A DNA stretch of 6,551 nt. It comes from UBA9337 sp036584565. Lineage in GTDB: Bacteria > Patescibacteriota > Minisyncoccia > Moranbacterales > UBA9337. The position numbers and the translations under genes are program-made. Below the pieces are notes generated by a model that did not search any database, was not told the origin of the DNA, and saw only the letters and a list, made by a program, of their open reading frames with translations. Positions 1 to 5,758 of this stretch are shown here, in pieces. How positions within the stretch are numbered: the stretch's first letter is position 1; each line of letters begins with the position of its first letter. The stretch is taken from positions 1-6,551 of the forward strand of contig JAZHDF010000024.1 of the NCBI GenBank assembly GCA_036584565.1, in the 5' to 3' direction.

Positions 1-664
1 TTCTGATATCCTCTCCGCAGTATTGCAATATAATAAAGCGAGACTGAAATGAGCTTCCTTTTCCTACAGACAAAACCCCGTTCATTTTTTTCCTTCGCAT
101 CTGCTTCTCATCCAAAACGCTCATCTTAATTTTTTTACCTTTTATAGCCTTTCTGGTGATATTGGCTAAAATTGCCGGAGTCATATCTTCCCCGGGAGTG
201 TTTGCCAAATCCCTGCAAAAATTAACATTTCTTGCCACAGTCAGTCCTTCAGAAAATTTTGCCCGAGAAAAGGACTTATCTCTCTTTGAAACCACGATAA
301 ATATCTCTTTTAAATCAGACCAGCCTTCCTCCGGTTTATTTTTATATTTACGAAATTCATAATCAGCCATAAATACCGCCTCCGCAAAAATTTGACTCAA
401 ATCTTCGCCTAAACCCTTAAAATCGACCAAATCTTTCCAATTAATTTCAATTGTTTCAATTTTGTTTTTTTTGGCCTCTTGAATAATAGAACGCACTAGA
501 ATAATCCATTTTCTACGATTCATCAATTCTTTTTTGAGTGCTTTAATTTCTAAAAAATCAACTTTGTTCTCTCTTACAATGCGACTTAAAGGAGATTTTT
601 CATTTAGTAAAACTCTTGCCGATTTAACATTGGTGGGACTTTTTTCAACTATTGTGATTTTCAT
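1..664 (-). CDS. pepA: Leucyl aminopeptidase (M17, PepA-like), N-terminal part, truncated by the window edge
   Basis: Cytosolic metallo-aminopeptidase that removes N-terminal residues from peptides, usually as a hexamer with two metal ions per subunit. Only the first 221 codons are present; the gene continues past position 1. Residues 1-140 form the poorly conserved M17 N-terminal domain. The diagnostic part is RDLANTPGEDMTP (151-163), followed by the family pattern of a hydrophobic strand, VLDEKQM (183-189), GVLSVGKGS (196-204) and RFIILQYCG (209-217), which lead into the catalytic domain. The metal ligands lie outside the window, so activity cannot be judged. ATG at 664 is the first start after an in-frame TGA (677-679). 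The only GGAGG (686-690) is 21 nt upstream, too far for normal use, and lies inside glyS coding sequence. The glyS stop is 7 nt upstream, so the two genes are very probably co-transcribed. Family assignment is firm; peptide specificity is unknown. Confidence 0.87.
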   Translation of the reverse strand, partial: MKITIVEKSPTNVKSARVLLNEKSPLSRIVRENKVDFLEIKALKKELMNRRKWIILVRSIIQEAKKNKIETIEINWKDLVDFKGLGEDLSQIFAEAVFMADYEFRKYKNKPEEGWSDLKEIFIVVSKRDKSFSRAKFSEGLTVARNVNFCRDLANTPGEDMTPAILANITRKAIKGKKIKMSVLDEKQMRRKKMNGVLSVGKGSSFQSRFIILQYCGEDIR

Positions 665-671
665 AAATTTT

Positions 672-2060
672 TTATTTCAAATTTTCCTCCAAGAAATTTT
701 TCAATTCTTCAATTTTTATTCTTTTTTGTTCCATAGTATCCCGCTCCCGAATTGTCACCATATTATCTTCCAAAGTTTCGAAATCAACCGTCACACAATA
801 AGGGGTTCCGATTTCATCCTGACGACGATATCTCTTACCGATGTTGCCATTATCGTCAAATTCACACATATACACACCCTTGAGATTATTGTAAATTTCT
901 CGAGCTTTCTTGACCAAATCCGGCTTATTTTTCAACAAGGGGAAAACAGCCAACTTTATCGGAGCCAAATATTTGGGAAATTTCATCACTACCCGCTCGT
1001 TATCCTCATCCACTTTTTCCTCATTATAAGCGGAAAGCAAAGCCACCAAAATACATCTATCCAATCCGAAAGTCGGTTCGATTACATGCGGGATAAAACG
1101 TCGATTATTTTCTACATCAAAATATTCCAGTTTTTTACCGGAAAACTTAGCATGCTGAGAAAGATCGAAGTCTCCTCGATGAGCCAAACCGAACAATTCT
1201 GAAAAACCGAAAGGAAATTTATATTCGATATCCACCGTTTTTCGAGAATAATGGGAAAGCTTTTCTCGCGCATGCTCATATCTTTTCAGATCTTCTTTCT
1301 TGGCGCCTAATTCCGAAGCGAATTCCTCTTGGAAAACCAACCATTTCTCAAAAATTTCTTCCCAATTTTCATTCGGATCGATAAAATATTCTATTTCCAT
1401 TTGCTCAAACTCGCGTAAACGAAAAATAAAGTTTCTGGCTACAATTTCGTTGCGAAAAGCCTTTCCGATTTGACCGATACCGAAAGGCACCTTTACTCGC
1501 ATCGAATCGATAATGTTTTTAAATTCAATAAAAATCGCTCCGGCGGTTTCCGGACGAAGGTAAACATCTCCATAGTAGCCGTTCATTTCGGTCTTAAACA
1601 TTAAATTTAAATTTCTCACATTGGTCCAGTCCGAAGCTCCGCATTCCGGACATTTTATACTCTCTTCTTTTAGAACTTTGGTCATTTCTTCCAATTGACC
1701 CTCTAAATCTTTACCGGTCGCTTCTTCCACCACATGATCGGCGCGAAACCTTTTTTTGCATTTTTTACAATCCACCATTGCATCATTGAAACCGCTGGTA
1801 TGTCCGGAGGCTTCCCACAGCTTGGAATTGAGCAAAATCGGCCCGTCTATTCCAACTATGTCCTCTCTTTCCTGAACCACTTTTTTCCACCAAAGTTTCT
1901 TGATATTATTTTTTAATTCCGTCCCGTAAGGTCCGTAAGAATAAGAATTGGCAAAACCCCCGTAAATTTCACTGGAAGGGAAAACAAAACCTTTTCTCTT
2001 GCAAAAAGAAACGATTTTCTCCATCATATTGTTTTCTTCTCTTTCTTTTTTTAGAAACAT
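672..2060 (-). CDS. glyS: Glycyl-tRNA synthetase, single-chain (alpha2) class II type
   Basis: Charges tRNA-Gly with glycine using ATP. At 462 residues this is the dimeric, archaeal/eukaryal-like bacterial GlyRS (GlyQS), unrelated to the alpha2beta2 form. Motif 1 region: KRKGFVFPSSEIYGG (21-35) and YGPYGTELKNN (42-52). A zinc ribbon is formed by Cys98, Cys101, Cys137 and Cys140 (CKKC, CPEC). Then come YLRPETAGAIF (167-177), motif 2 FRNEI (202-206) with RNFIFRLREFEQMEIEYF (209-226), motif 3 IEPTFGLDR (327-335), and the C-terminal anticodon-binding domain from about 366, ending in VTIRERDTMEQ (435-445). All class II signature residues appear intact. ATG 2060 is the first start after an in-frame stop, but the conserved fold begins at residue 14. 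Met12 (2027) or Met13 (2024) are credible real starts, and a good AAGGAG (2079-2084) is 18 nt from ATG 2060. The gene lies downstream of a T-box leader and 7 nt before pepA. Confidence 0.97.
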   Translation of the reverse strand: MFLKKEREENNMMEKIVSFCKRKGFVFPSSEIYGGFANSYSYGPYGTELKNNIKKLWWKKVVQEREDIVGIDGPILLNSKLWEASGHTSGFNDAMVDCKKCKKRFRADHVVEEATGKDLEGQLEEMTKVLKEESIKCPECGASDWTNVRNLNLMFKTEMNGYYGDVYLRPETAGAIFIEFKNIIDSMRVKVPFGIGQIGKAFRNEIVARNFIFRLREFEQMEIEYFIDPNENWEEIFEKWLVFQEEFASELGAKKEDLKRYEHAREKLSHYSRKTVDIEYKFPFGFSELFGLAHRGDFDLSQHAKFSGKKLEYFDVENNRRFIPHVIEPTFGLDRCILVALLSAYNEEKVDEDNERVVMKFPKYLAPIKLAVFPLLKNKPDLVKKAREIYNNLKGVYMCEFDDNGNIGKRYRRQDEIGTPYCVTVDFETLEDNMVTIRERDTMEQKRIKIEELKNFLEENLK

Positions 2061-2281
2061 ATATTTTCAATTTCTTAACTCCTTGGCTTTTCAGCCAGTT
2101 AGTCAGAAAAATTTATTATTAAAATTTTGATAAAAAATATCACGCAGCAAAACTTGCTACTTTTTGGCAAATTAACAAAGTCCCTTAATTAAGCCGCCTA
2201 CGGCTTATATTTTACCTTTTCGCTTGATTGAGAACTGTTTTTTGCAGGGATTATCTTTTAGAACAAAATTTATTTTGTTAT
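2061..2281 (-). other. Long glyS leader downstream of the T-box terminator; three small hairpins, no gene
   Basis: About 220 nt of transcript separate the T-box terminator from the glyS start, with no supportable gene. Visible structures are an AT-rich inverted repeat with 8-bp arms (2262-2269 / 2272-2279), a 6-bp GC-rich hairpin AAGCCG-TAGG-CGGCTT (2191-2206), a 7-bp hairpin GTAGCAA-GTT-TTGCTGC (2144-2160) followed six bases later by a T-run, and a 5-bp GAAA-loop hairpin TGGCT/AGCCA (2084-2097) directly before AAGGAG (2079-2084). The AAGGAG is a good Shine-Dalgarno match but sits 18 nt from ATG 2060. None of these hairpins is a convincing terminator on the minus strand. Their role is unknown; they may simply shape the leader or its stability. 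Confidence 0.45.
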
Positions 2282-2344
2282 AAAAAATAAAAATCCTCAT
2301 TCCCAAACAATCTAAAAAATTTAAATTGCTAGAACGAGGATTCT
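2282..2344 (-). terminator. Intrinsic terminator of the T-box, competing with the antiterminator
   Basis: AATCCTCGTTC (2332-2342) pairs with GAATGAGGATT (2292-2302) with one G-U wobble, and the helix can extend outward by an A-U and a G-U pair. The T-rich run TTTATTTTTTA follows at 2281-2291. The loop can form an extra inner helix, GCAAT with ATTGT. The upstream arm overlaps the 3' strand of the antiterminator (2328-2333) and lies directly after the T-box core, so the two hairpins cannot coexist. This is the standard transcriptional T-box switch. Confidence 0.9.
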
Positions 2345-2426
2345 CGCGGTTCCATCTAGCTTTCCGCCCAGGGCGGACACCTTGATTTATATTCAATTTT
2401 TCCGCGAAAGGCGCCAATCTCCTTTC
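2282..2426 (-). promoter_or_regulatory. T-box riboswitch, probably glycine-specific, controlling glyS (reduced 5' domain)
   Basis: Leader RNA that reads tRNA charging and chooses between antiterminator and terminator. The core UGGAACCGCG (2345-2354) matches the last ten bases of the T-box consensus AGGGUGGNACCGCG. It is flanked by GCUAGA (2355-2360), which pairs perfectly with UCUAGC (2328-2333) to close the antiterminator. The usual GGG/CCC pairs are replaced by a different but complementary set, as expected if the stem is under selection. UGGA would pair with UCCA, the acceptor end of bacterial tRNA-Gly with discriminator U73, in agreement with the downstream GlyRS. Upstream is a short GC-rich hairpin CCGCC-CTG-GGCGG (2364-2376) in the Stem III position, preceded by stem GGCGCCTT (2408-2415) with AAGGTGTC (2376-2383, two G-U pairs). 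No canonical Stem I, kink-turn or GGC specifier loop is visible. A GGA in the 24-nt loop (2401-2403) is a weak specifier candidate. The T-box call is strong; the 5' domain is unresolved. Confidence 0.88.
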
Positions 2427-2432
2427 AAATAA

Positions 2433-2460
2433 AATATACTACAAAAAAATAATAAGTCAA
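2433..2460 (-). promoter_or_regulatory. Sigma70-type promoter of the T-box-glyS-pepA unit
   Basis: The -35 TTGACT (2455-2460) and -10 TATATT (2433-2438) are separated by 16 bp, each one base off consensus. The predicted start is near the G at 2426, so the RNA begins GAAAGGAG and about 65 nt precede the T-box antiterminator. It lies 45 bp after the stop of the upstream gene, which leaves no space for a full-length Stem I between that gene and the switch. Prediction from sequence only. Confidence 0.75.
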
Positions 2461-2504
2461 GACGGTAATATAAAATTTATTTCATTTGTTAATTATTTGA
2501 AAAA

Positions 2505-3320
2505 TCAATATTTATATCTAAATATATTTTTCACCCACCCAAAAATTCCCGCCTTATTTTCATTCTCAGATATCACACCTTCTATTAATAATTTCTGTTC
2601 ATTAAAAAGATTAATTTTCTCTTGAATTAAAATCTTATTTTCTTCTTTCATTGTTTCAGAAAGGATTTTATTTAACTTTATAATTTGTATTTCTATATTG
2701 GTTTTGTCACTCCTTAAATCATCAATTATTTTATCGTCAGATCCGATAAGAAATACTTTTATCTTTGACTCATTTTTAGCTTCGTTAATTCTAACTATCC
2801 GATTTTCATTTTTTTCCTCAAACTCCAATCTAAAAATATTATTAACATTTTCCGTTATCTCGCCTTCCCTTCTTTCAAGCTCTTGCCTTGCTTCTTCTTC
2901 TTGTTTTTGTTTTTCAAATTCCTCTTGTTGCTTTTTAATCTCTGCAATCTTTCTCTGATCTGCCGCATTTGATTGACTGACCCCTTCTCTATTGCATAAA
3001 TTACTTTTTCCGCCCCATTCTTTTAGATCACCACAATATTTATTGCATCTTTCTGCAATGTACCCGCTGGGCGAACAGAAAGTATTCACCTTGCCCTCAT
3101 AATGTTCTAATTGTTGTTTTTTATAAGAATCCGAGTCACCGATACTATCTCTACTGCCGACATCATAAGTTTGATTCCTTATTCTTTCCTCCATAAGAGC
3201 ATCCACACCACCTGCAATTGAGCCAGGATAAGGTACCGTGCTATATCCTTGACTGCCGTAATAATATGCTTGAGCAAAAAAAGGAAGCAATAAAAATGAG
3301 ACCATAACTATTCTTTTCAT
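2505..3320 (-). CDS. Exported protein of unknown function: signal peptide, four-Cys segment, coiled coil
   Basis: I do not recognise a family. The first 18 residues are a typical Sec signal peptide: Lys-Arg at 2-3, hydrophobic core VMVSFLLLPFF, and a likely signal peptidase I site after AQA (16-18). Next is a Tyr/Gly/Pro-rich stretch (19-33), then a compact segment with exactly four cysteines (82, 92, 96, 109) in the pattern C-x9-C-x3-C-x12-C, suited to two disulfides outside the cytoplasm. Residues about 118-155 are a Gln/Glu/Lys-rich predicted coiled coil, followed by a charged helical region (156-250) with a second likely coiled coil (about 205-250). The C-terminus is aromatic and basic (GWVKNIFRYKY) with no obvious membrane anchor or sortase signal. 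ATG 3320 is well placed for the signal peptide, but no Shine-Dalgarno is visible. The gene has its own extended -10 promoter. A surface or periplasmic structural role is only a guess. Confidence 0.8.
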   Translation of the reverse strand: MKRIVMVSFLLLPFFAQAYYYGSQGYSTVPYPGSIAGGVDALMEERIRNQTYDVGSRDSIGDSDSYKKQQLEHYEGKVNTFCSPSGYIAERCNKYCGDLKEWGGKSNLCNREGVSQSNAADQRKIAEIKKQQEEFEKQKQEEEARQELERREGEITENVNNIFRLEFEEKNENRIVRINEAKNESKIKVFLIGSDDKIIDDLRSDKTNIEIQIIKLNKILSETMKEENKILIQEKINLFNEQKLLIEGVISENENKAGIFGWVKNIFRYKY

Positions 3321-3352
3321 AATTTTTATTTTTATAATTTTGACTTTATATT

Positions 3353-3361
3353 ATTATATCA
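3353..3361 (-). promoter_or_regulatory. Extended -10 promoter of the exported-protein gene
   Basis: TGATATAAT gives a perfect TATAAT (3353-3358) with the TGn extension (3359-3361). No good -35 is present 17 bp upstream, which is usual for extended -10 promoters. The predicted start near 3346 gives a leader of about 26 nt to ATG 3320. Confidence 0.6.
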
Positions 3362-3391
3362 TAGAAAACATTAATATGAAAAATACACGAA

Positions 3392-3435
3392 TTGAGACAT
3401 CTAAAATATAACTATACTCTCACCCGTTGAGACAT
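3392..3435. repeat. Two direct copies of a 9-bp word upstream of the exported-protein promoter
   Basis: TTGAGACAT occurs at 3392-3400 and 3427-3435, 35 bp apart start to start, in the 128-bp gap between the glycosyltransferase stop and the next promoter. The second copy forms one arm of a 5-bp hairpin, TCTCA-CCCGT-TGAGA (3418-3432). They may be operator half-sites or chance, and the hairpin is too weak to call a terminator. Confidence 0.3.
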
Positions 3436-3448
3436 ATATTATATAATC

Positions 3449-4597
3449 TTAATTATTTATAAGTTTTCGATAAAGCTCCAACATCCTTGAGGCGCATACC
3501 CGATCGGTATATTTTTTAAGAGCTTCCGCTTGGGCATTTTCGCCTATCTTTCGAGCTTTTTCCTCTTGAGATAACGCCTGATTCAATCTGGCGGAAAAAT
3601 TTTTTTCTTTCTCCGAAACCAAGAAAGCGGTCCGCTTATCTTCCAATAAATCCCCCACCCCCAAAGAATCCAGCGCCACAATCGGCAATCCCATATACAT
3701 CGCCTCGGTAATAATAGTCCCCTGAGTCTCGCTCTGCGAAGCATAAACAAAGATATCCGCCAAATCCATATAATCTTTGATTTCATTTCGCGGTATCAGA
3801 CCGACAAAAAAAACTTGTTCCCCGACGCCCACCCGATTGACTGTTTGGATTAATTTTTCTTTAAGATATCCTTCTCCACCCAAAACAAAAACCGCCTCCG
3901 GATTATTTTTTAAACTCTTTACAACTTCTTCGATTAAAAAGATAACATTTTTTTCTTCCGTCAGGCGCGAGATGGATAAAATAATTTTCTTATCATCTTC
4001 TATTCCCAGCTCCTGTCTTATTCTTTTTCCATCCGCATCTTTAAAATTATCTTCATCCACCCCGGTGGGAACAGTTTCTATATTTTTGTTTTTTACTCCC
4101 CATTTTTGAATTATCTTTTTTACCGAATCGGTAGGCACGATGATTTTATCCACTCGATTGGCATATCGGACAGAATTTCCAATTATCCAATGAGCGGAAA
4201 ATTTTTGAGGAAAAAACGGAGTGTAGTGAGTATATTTATCATAAATAGTGTGCCAAGTGAAAACTATGGGAATTTTTTTCTTTTTAGCCCAATGCAGAGC
4301 CACACTCCCCAAGAGATTGGGGTGCTGAGCATGAATTATATCTATTTTTAATTTTTGGATTTTTTTTTCCAATTCGAAAGAAAAAGGAATAGGTAAAGGA
4401 AAACTTATTTTATAATTTATATCAAAAGAAGGATAGCGAAAAACTTTCTTATTCTGATCTTTGTAGTTTTTAAAATGAGGCGCAAAAATATAAACGGTAT
4501 GACCGGCTTTTTCGAATTCTCGACGAAAACTTTCGATAGAGGTCGTCACCCCGTAAGGATTAGGCAAATAATTATTGGTAAAAATAGCGATATTCAT
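3449..4597 (-). CDS. GT4-family glycosyltransferase, probably acting on a membrane lipid (diacylglycerol glucosyltransferase-like)
   Basis: GT-B fold retaining glycosyltransferase of 382 residues, normal for GT4. The N-terminal acceptor domain starts NIAIFTNNYLPNPYGVTTSI (2-21), with a Gly-Val-x-Thr-Ser loop, GHTVYIFAP (32-40), DIIHAQHPNLLG (86-97) and FTWHTIYDKYTHY (113-125). The linker has VPTDSVKKII (154-163) and VPTGVDEDNF (176-185). The C-terminal nucleotide-sugar domain has SISRLTEEKN (208-217), with Arg211 and Lys216 in the phosphate-binding positions, LGGEG (239-243), and the EX7E motif at Glu290-Glu298 (ETQGTIITE) followed by AMYMGLPIVALD. No transmembrane segment is seen; Lys-rich patches fit peripheral membrane binding. 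The layout resembles monoglucosyl-diacylglycerol synthases and PimB-like mannosyltransferases, but donor and acceptor cannot be fixed from sequence. It lies 71 bp after the hydrolase gene on the same strand. No Shine-Dalgarno is visible before ATG 4597. Confidence 0.9.
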   Translation of the reverse strand: MNIAIFTNNYLPNPYGVTTSIESFRREFEKAGHTVYIFAPHFKNYKDQNKKVFRYPSFDINYKISFPLPIPFSFELEKKIQKLKIDIIHAQHPNLLGSVALHWAKKKKIPIVFTWHTIYDKYTHYTPFFPQKFSAHWIIGNSVRYANRVDKIIVPTDSVKKIIQKWGVKNKNIETVPTGVDEDNFKDADGKRIRQELGIEDDKKIILSISRLTEEKNVIFLIEEVVKSLKNNPEAVFVLGGEGYLKEKLIQTVNRVGVGEQVFFVGLIPRNEIKDYMDLADIFVYASQSETQGTIITEAMYMGLPIVALDSLGVGDLLEDKRTAFLVSEKEKNFSARLNQALSQEEKARKIGENAQAEALKKYTDRVCASRMLELYRKLINN

Positions 4598-4668
4598 AAG
4601 ATTATTTTAAAACATACCAACAAAAAATTTAAACGGATAAAATATTTTATAAACTTTATGAACTTTTT

Positions 4669-5490
4669 CTATATCGATTCTATGAATTTTAGAATATCTC
4701 TAAAAACATGCTCGTTTTTGATGTCGGAAATAAAAGTATGATAAGACCTTTTAATGTATTTTTTTTGTTTCTTTTTTGAAGCTATTTTTTTGAAAATCTT
4801 AGTAAGACTGTTGTAAGTAACAATGTGATCGCTTTTTGATTGAAGCAAAAAACACGGCTGGGTGATTAAGTTTAAGTTTTTTCTTGATCGCCTGATTATT
4901 TTGGCTGTCTCCAAAACATTGGCAATCGGATAAATTTGATAAGAAATTACCCGGGTAATTGTTTTTCTGGAGCCGAAAGTGGGCGGGTAAAATTTTTTTC
5001 GGTATTTTTTAAAAAAACTCAAAAACCAGACAATTACAATCATCAATTCTTCCAACTTTATCCGATAAGGCGTGGCCATTAAAACCAAGCCGTCTATTTC
5101 TTTTTTCTCCTTGGCCAATTCGATAGCAATGGTTCCGCCAATCGAAGTTCCGATTACAAAAACCTTATCATGCTTTCTTTTCAATTTTTCAAAGGCTCCC
5201 CTGGCGTCATTGAGCCAATCATTATATCTGACTTTGGCCAGGTTTTCCGGCTTTGTGCCATGTCCTCTCAGAACCGGTGCATAGGCTGTAAAACCTTTTT
5301 GATTTAAAAATGTCCCCAAGCGCCTCAATTCGTAAGGAGTAGCGGTCCAGCCGTGCAAAAGCAAAACTGCCTTTTTATTATCTCCCTTAAAATAAAAAGG
5401 CTTATTAACCAAATGTTTTTCATTGGCAAAAAGCAATTGAGGATTAACAAAAAAAATTTTCTTTGCTTTTTTTATAATCTTTCTTACCAT
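4669..5490 (-). CDS. Alpha/beta hydrolase, carboxylesterase / monoacylglycerol lipase-like
   Basis: Serine hydrolase of 273 residues resembling Est30-type carboxylesterases and monoacylglycerol lipases. Visible elements in order: AVLLLHGWTATPYELRRLG (41-59), where the HGW turn forms the oxyanion-hole region; APVLRGHGTKPENL (71-84); the nucleophile elbow GTSIGG with Ser116; LVLMATPY (135-142); a cap region (about 143-205) with a hydrophobic stretch at 148-160; LLQSKSDHIV with the acid Asp221; and SYHTFISD with His251. The catalytic triad is therefore complete. There is no signal peptide; the basic N-terminus (MVRKIIKKAKKIFF) could bind membranes. The likely substrate is a medium-chain or lipid ester, which fits the adjacent lipid-type glycosyltransferase and DedA gene, but this is inferred. 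No Shine-Dalgarno precedes ATG 5490, and no alternative start exists before the conserved core. Confidence 0.9.
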   Translation of the reverse strand: MVRKIIKKAKKIFFVNPQLLFANEKHLVNKPFYFKGDNKKAVLLLHGWTATPYELRRLGTFLNQKGFTAYAPVLRGHGTKPENLAKVRYNDWLNDARGAFEKLKRKHDKVFVIGTSIGGTIAIELAKEKKEIDGLVLMATPYRIKLEELMIVIVWFLSFFKKYRKKFYPPTFGSRKTITRVISYQIYPIANVLETAKIIRRSRKNLNLITQPCFLLQSKSDHIVTYNSLTKIFKKIASKKKQKKYIKRSYHTFISDIKNEHVFRDILKFIESI

Positions 5491-5527
5491 AGTTAAGCAA
5501 AAATCCGAAAAACTCGAATTCTATCTC

Positions 5528-5544
5528 TTAAGAAATTTTCTTAA
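5528..5544. repeat. 17-bp AT-rich palindrome upstream of the hydrolase gene
   Basis: TTAAGAAA-T-TTTCTTAA is a perfect inverted repeat with 8-bp arms in the 77-bp gap between the coiled-coil gene stop and ATG 5490. It lacks a GC-rich stem and a T-run, so it is not a standard terminator. It could be an operator; regulation is unknown. Confidence 0.4.
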
Positions 5545-5567
5545 TTTGCTAAAAAATTTTGAAAAAA

Positions 5568-5726
5568 TTAATCCTTTATATCTTCCACTATTTTTTCAAT
5601 CTCGCGGATTTCTTCTTTCATCTTCTCCAATTCTCTTACTAAATCACGCGTCTTGTCAAATACTGACTCCCTTCTTCTTTCAAGCTCATTTAAATTATTC
5701 TTTAATTGAGATAAGTTATCTGCCAT
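5568..5726 (-). CDS. Small coiled-coil protein, 52 residues, unknown function
   Basis: A short gene with coding-like composition: ATG 5726, protein beginning MADNLSQLKNNLNELERRRE and ending EIEKIVEDIKD, TAA stop. Nearly the whole length shows heptad spacing of Leu, Val and Ile (for example Leu5, Leu8, Leu12, Leu15, Val22, Leu29, Leu33, Met36, Ile40, Ile43, Ile46, Ile50) between Glu, Lys and Arg residues, which predicts a single amphipathic helix or a dimeric coiled coil. It has no Cys, no signal peptide and no membrane segment. It begins 32 bp after the DedA stop and ends 77 bp before the hydrolase, on the same strand. A TATAAT (5744-5749) lies just upstream without a clear -35, and no Shine-Dalgarno is present. 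I do not recognise a family; an adaptor or oligomerisation role is a guess. Confidence 0.65.
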   Translation of the reverse strand: MADNLSQLKNNLNELERRRESVFDKTRDLVRELEKMKEEIREIEKIVEDIKD

Positions 5727-5758
5727 ATTTTATTTTTTAAAAAATTATATTAAAAAAT

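Noticed and set aside
534..1202. A 222-codon plus-strand frame
   Set aside because: It is antisense to glyS and pepA, whose protein motifs are unmistakable, and its composition (Ile, Phe, Ser, His rich) is what antisense reading of AT-rich coding DNA gives.
2191..2206. GC-rich hairpin AAGCCG/CGGCTT considered as a rho-independent terminator
   Set aside because: On the minus strand it is followed by AATTAAGGG, not a T-run. On the plus strand it is followed by ATATTTT but no plus-strand gene precedes it.
2205..2417. A 70-codon minus-strand frame with a TTG start right after an AAAGGAG
   Set aside because: It runs straight through the T-box antiterminator and terminator; the Trp-Asn-Arg-Glu stretch is simply UGGAACCGCGAG read as codons. 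The AAAGGAG is only one base from the TTG, too close to act as a ribosome binding site.
2698..2958. Ser/Phe/Leu-rich plus-strand frame resembling a membrane protein
   Set aside because: It is the antisense of the Glu/Lys/Gln-rich coiled coil of the exported protein; the apparent hydrophobicity is a reverse-complement artefact.
3583..3786. Minus-strand frame rich in Trp and Arg inside the glycosyltransferase
   Set aside because: It is a shifted frame over the conserved EX7E region of the GT4 gene, with no independent start signal.
4637..4650. 14-bp palindrome ATAAAATATTTTAT between the hydrolase and GT4 genes
   Set aside because: Composed only of A and T in an AT-rich gap; such palindromes are expected by chance, and no promoter or terminator context supports it.
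5546..5740. Plus-strand 64-codon frame
   Set aside because: Antisense to the 52-residue coiled-coil gene, which has the more convincing heptad pattern and matches the strand of all neighbours.
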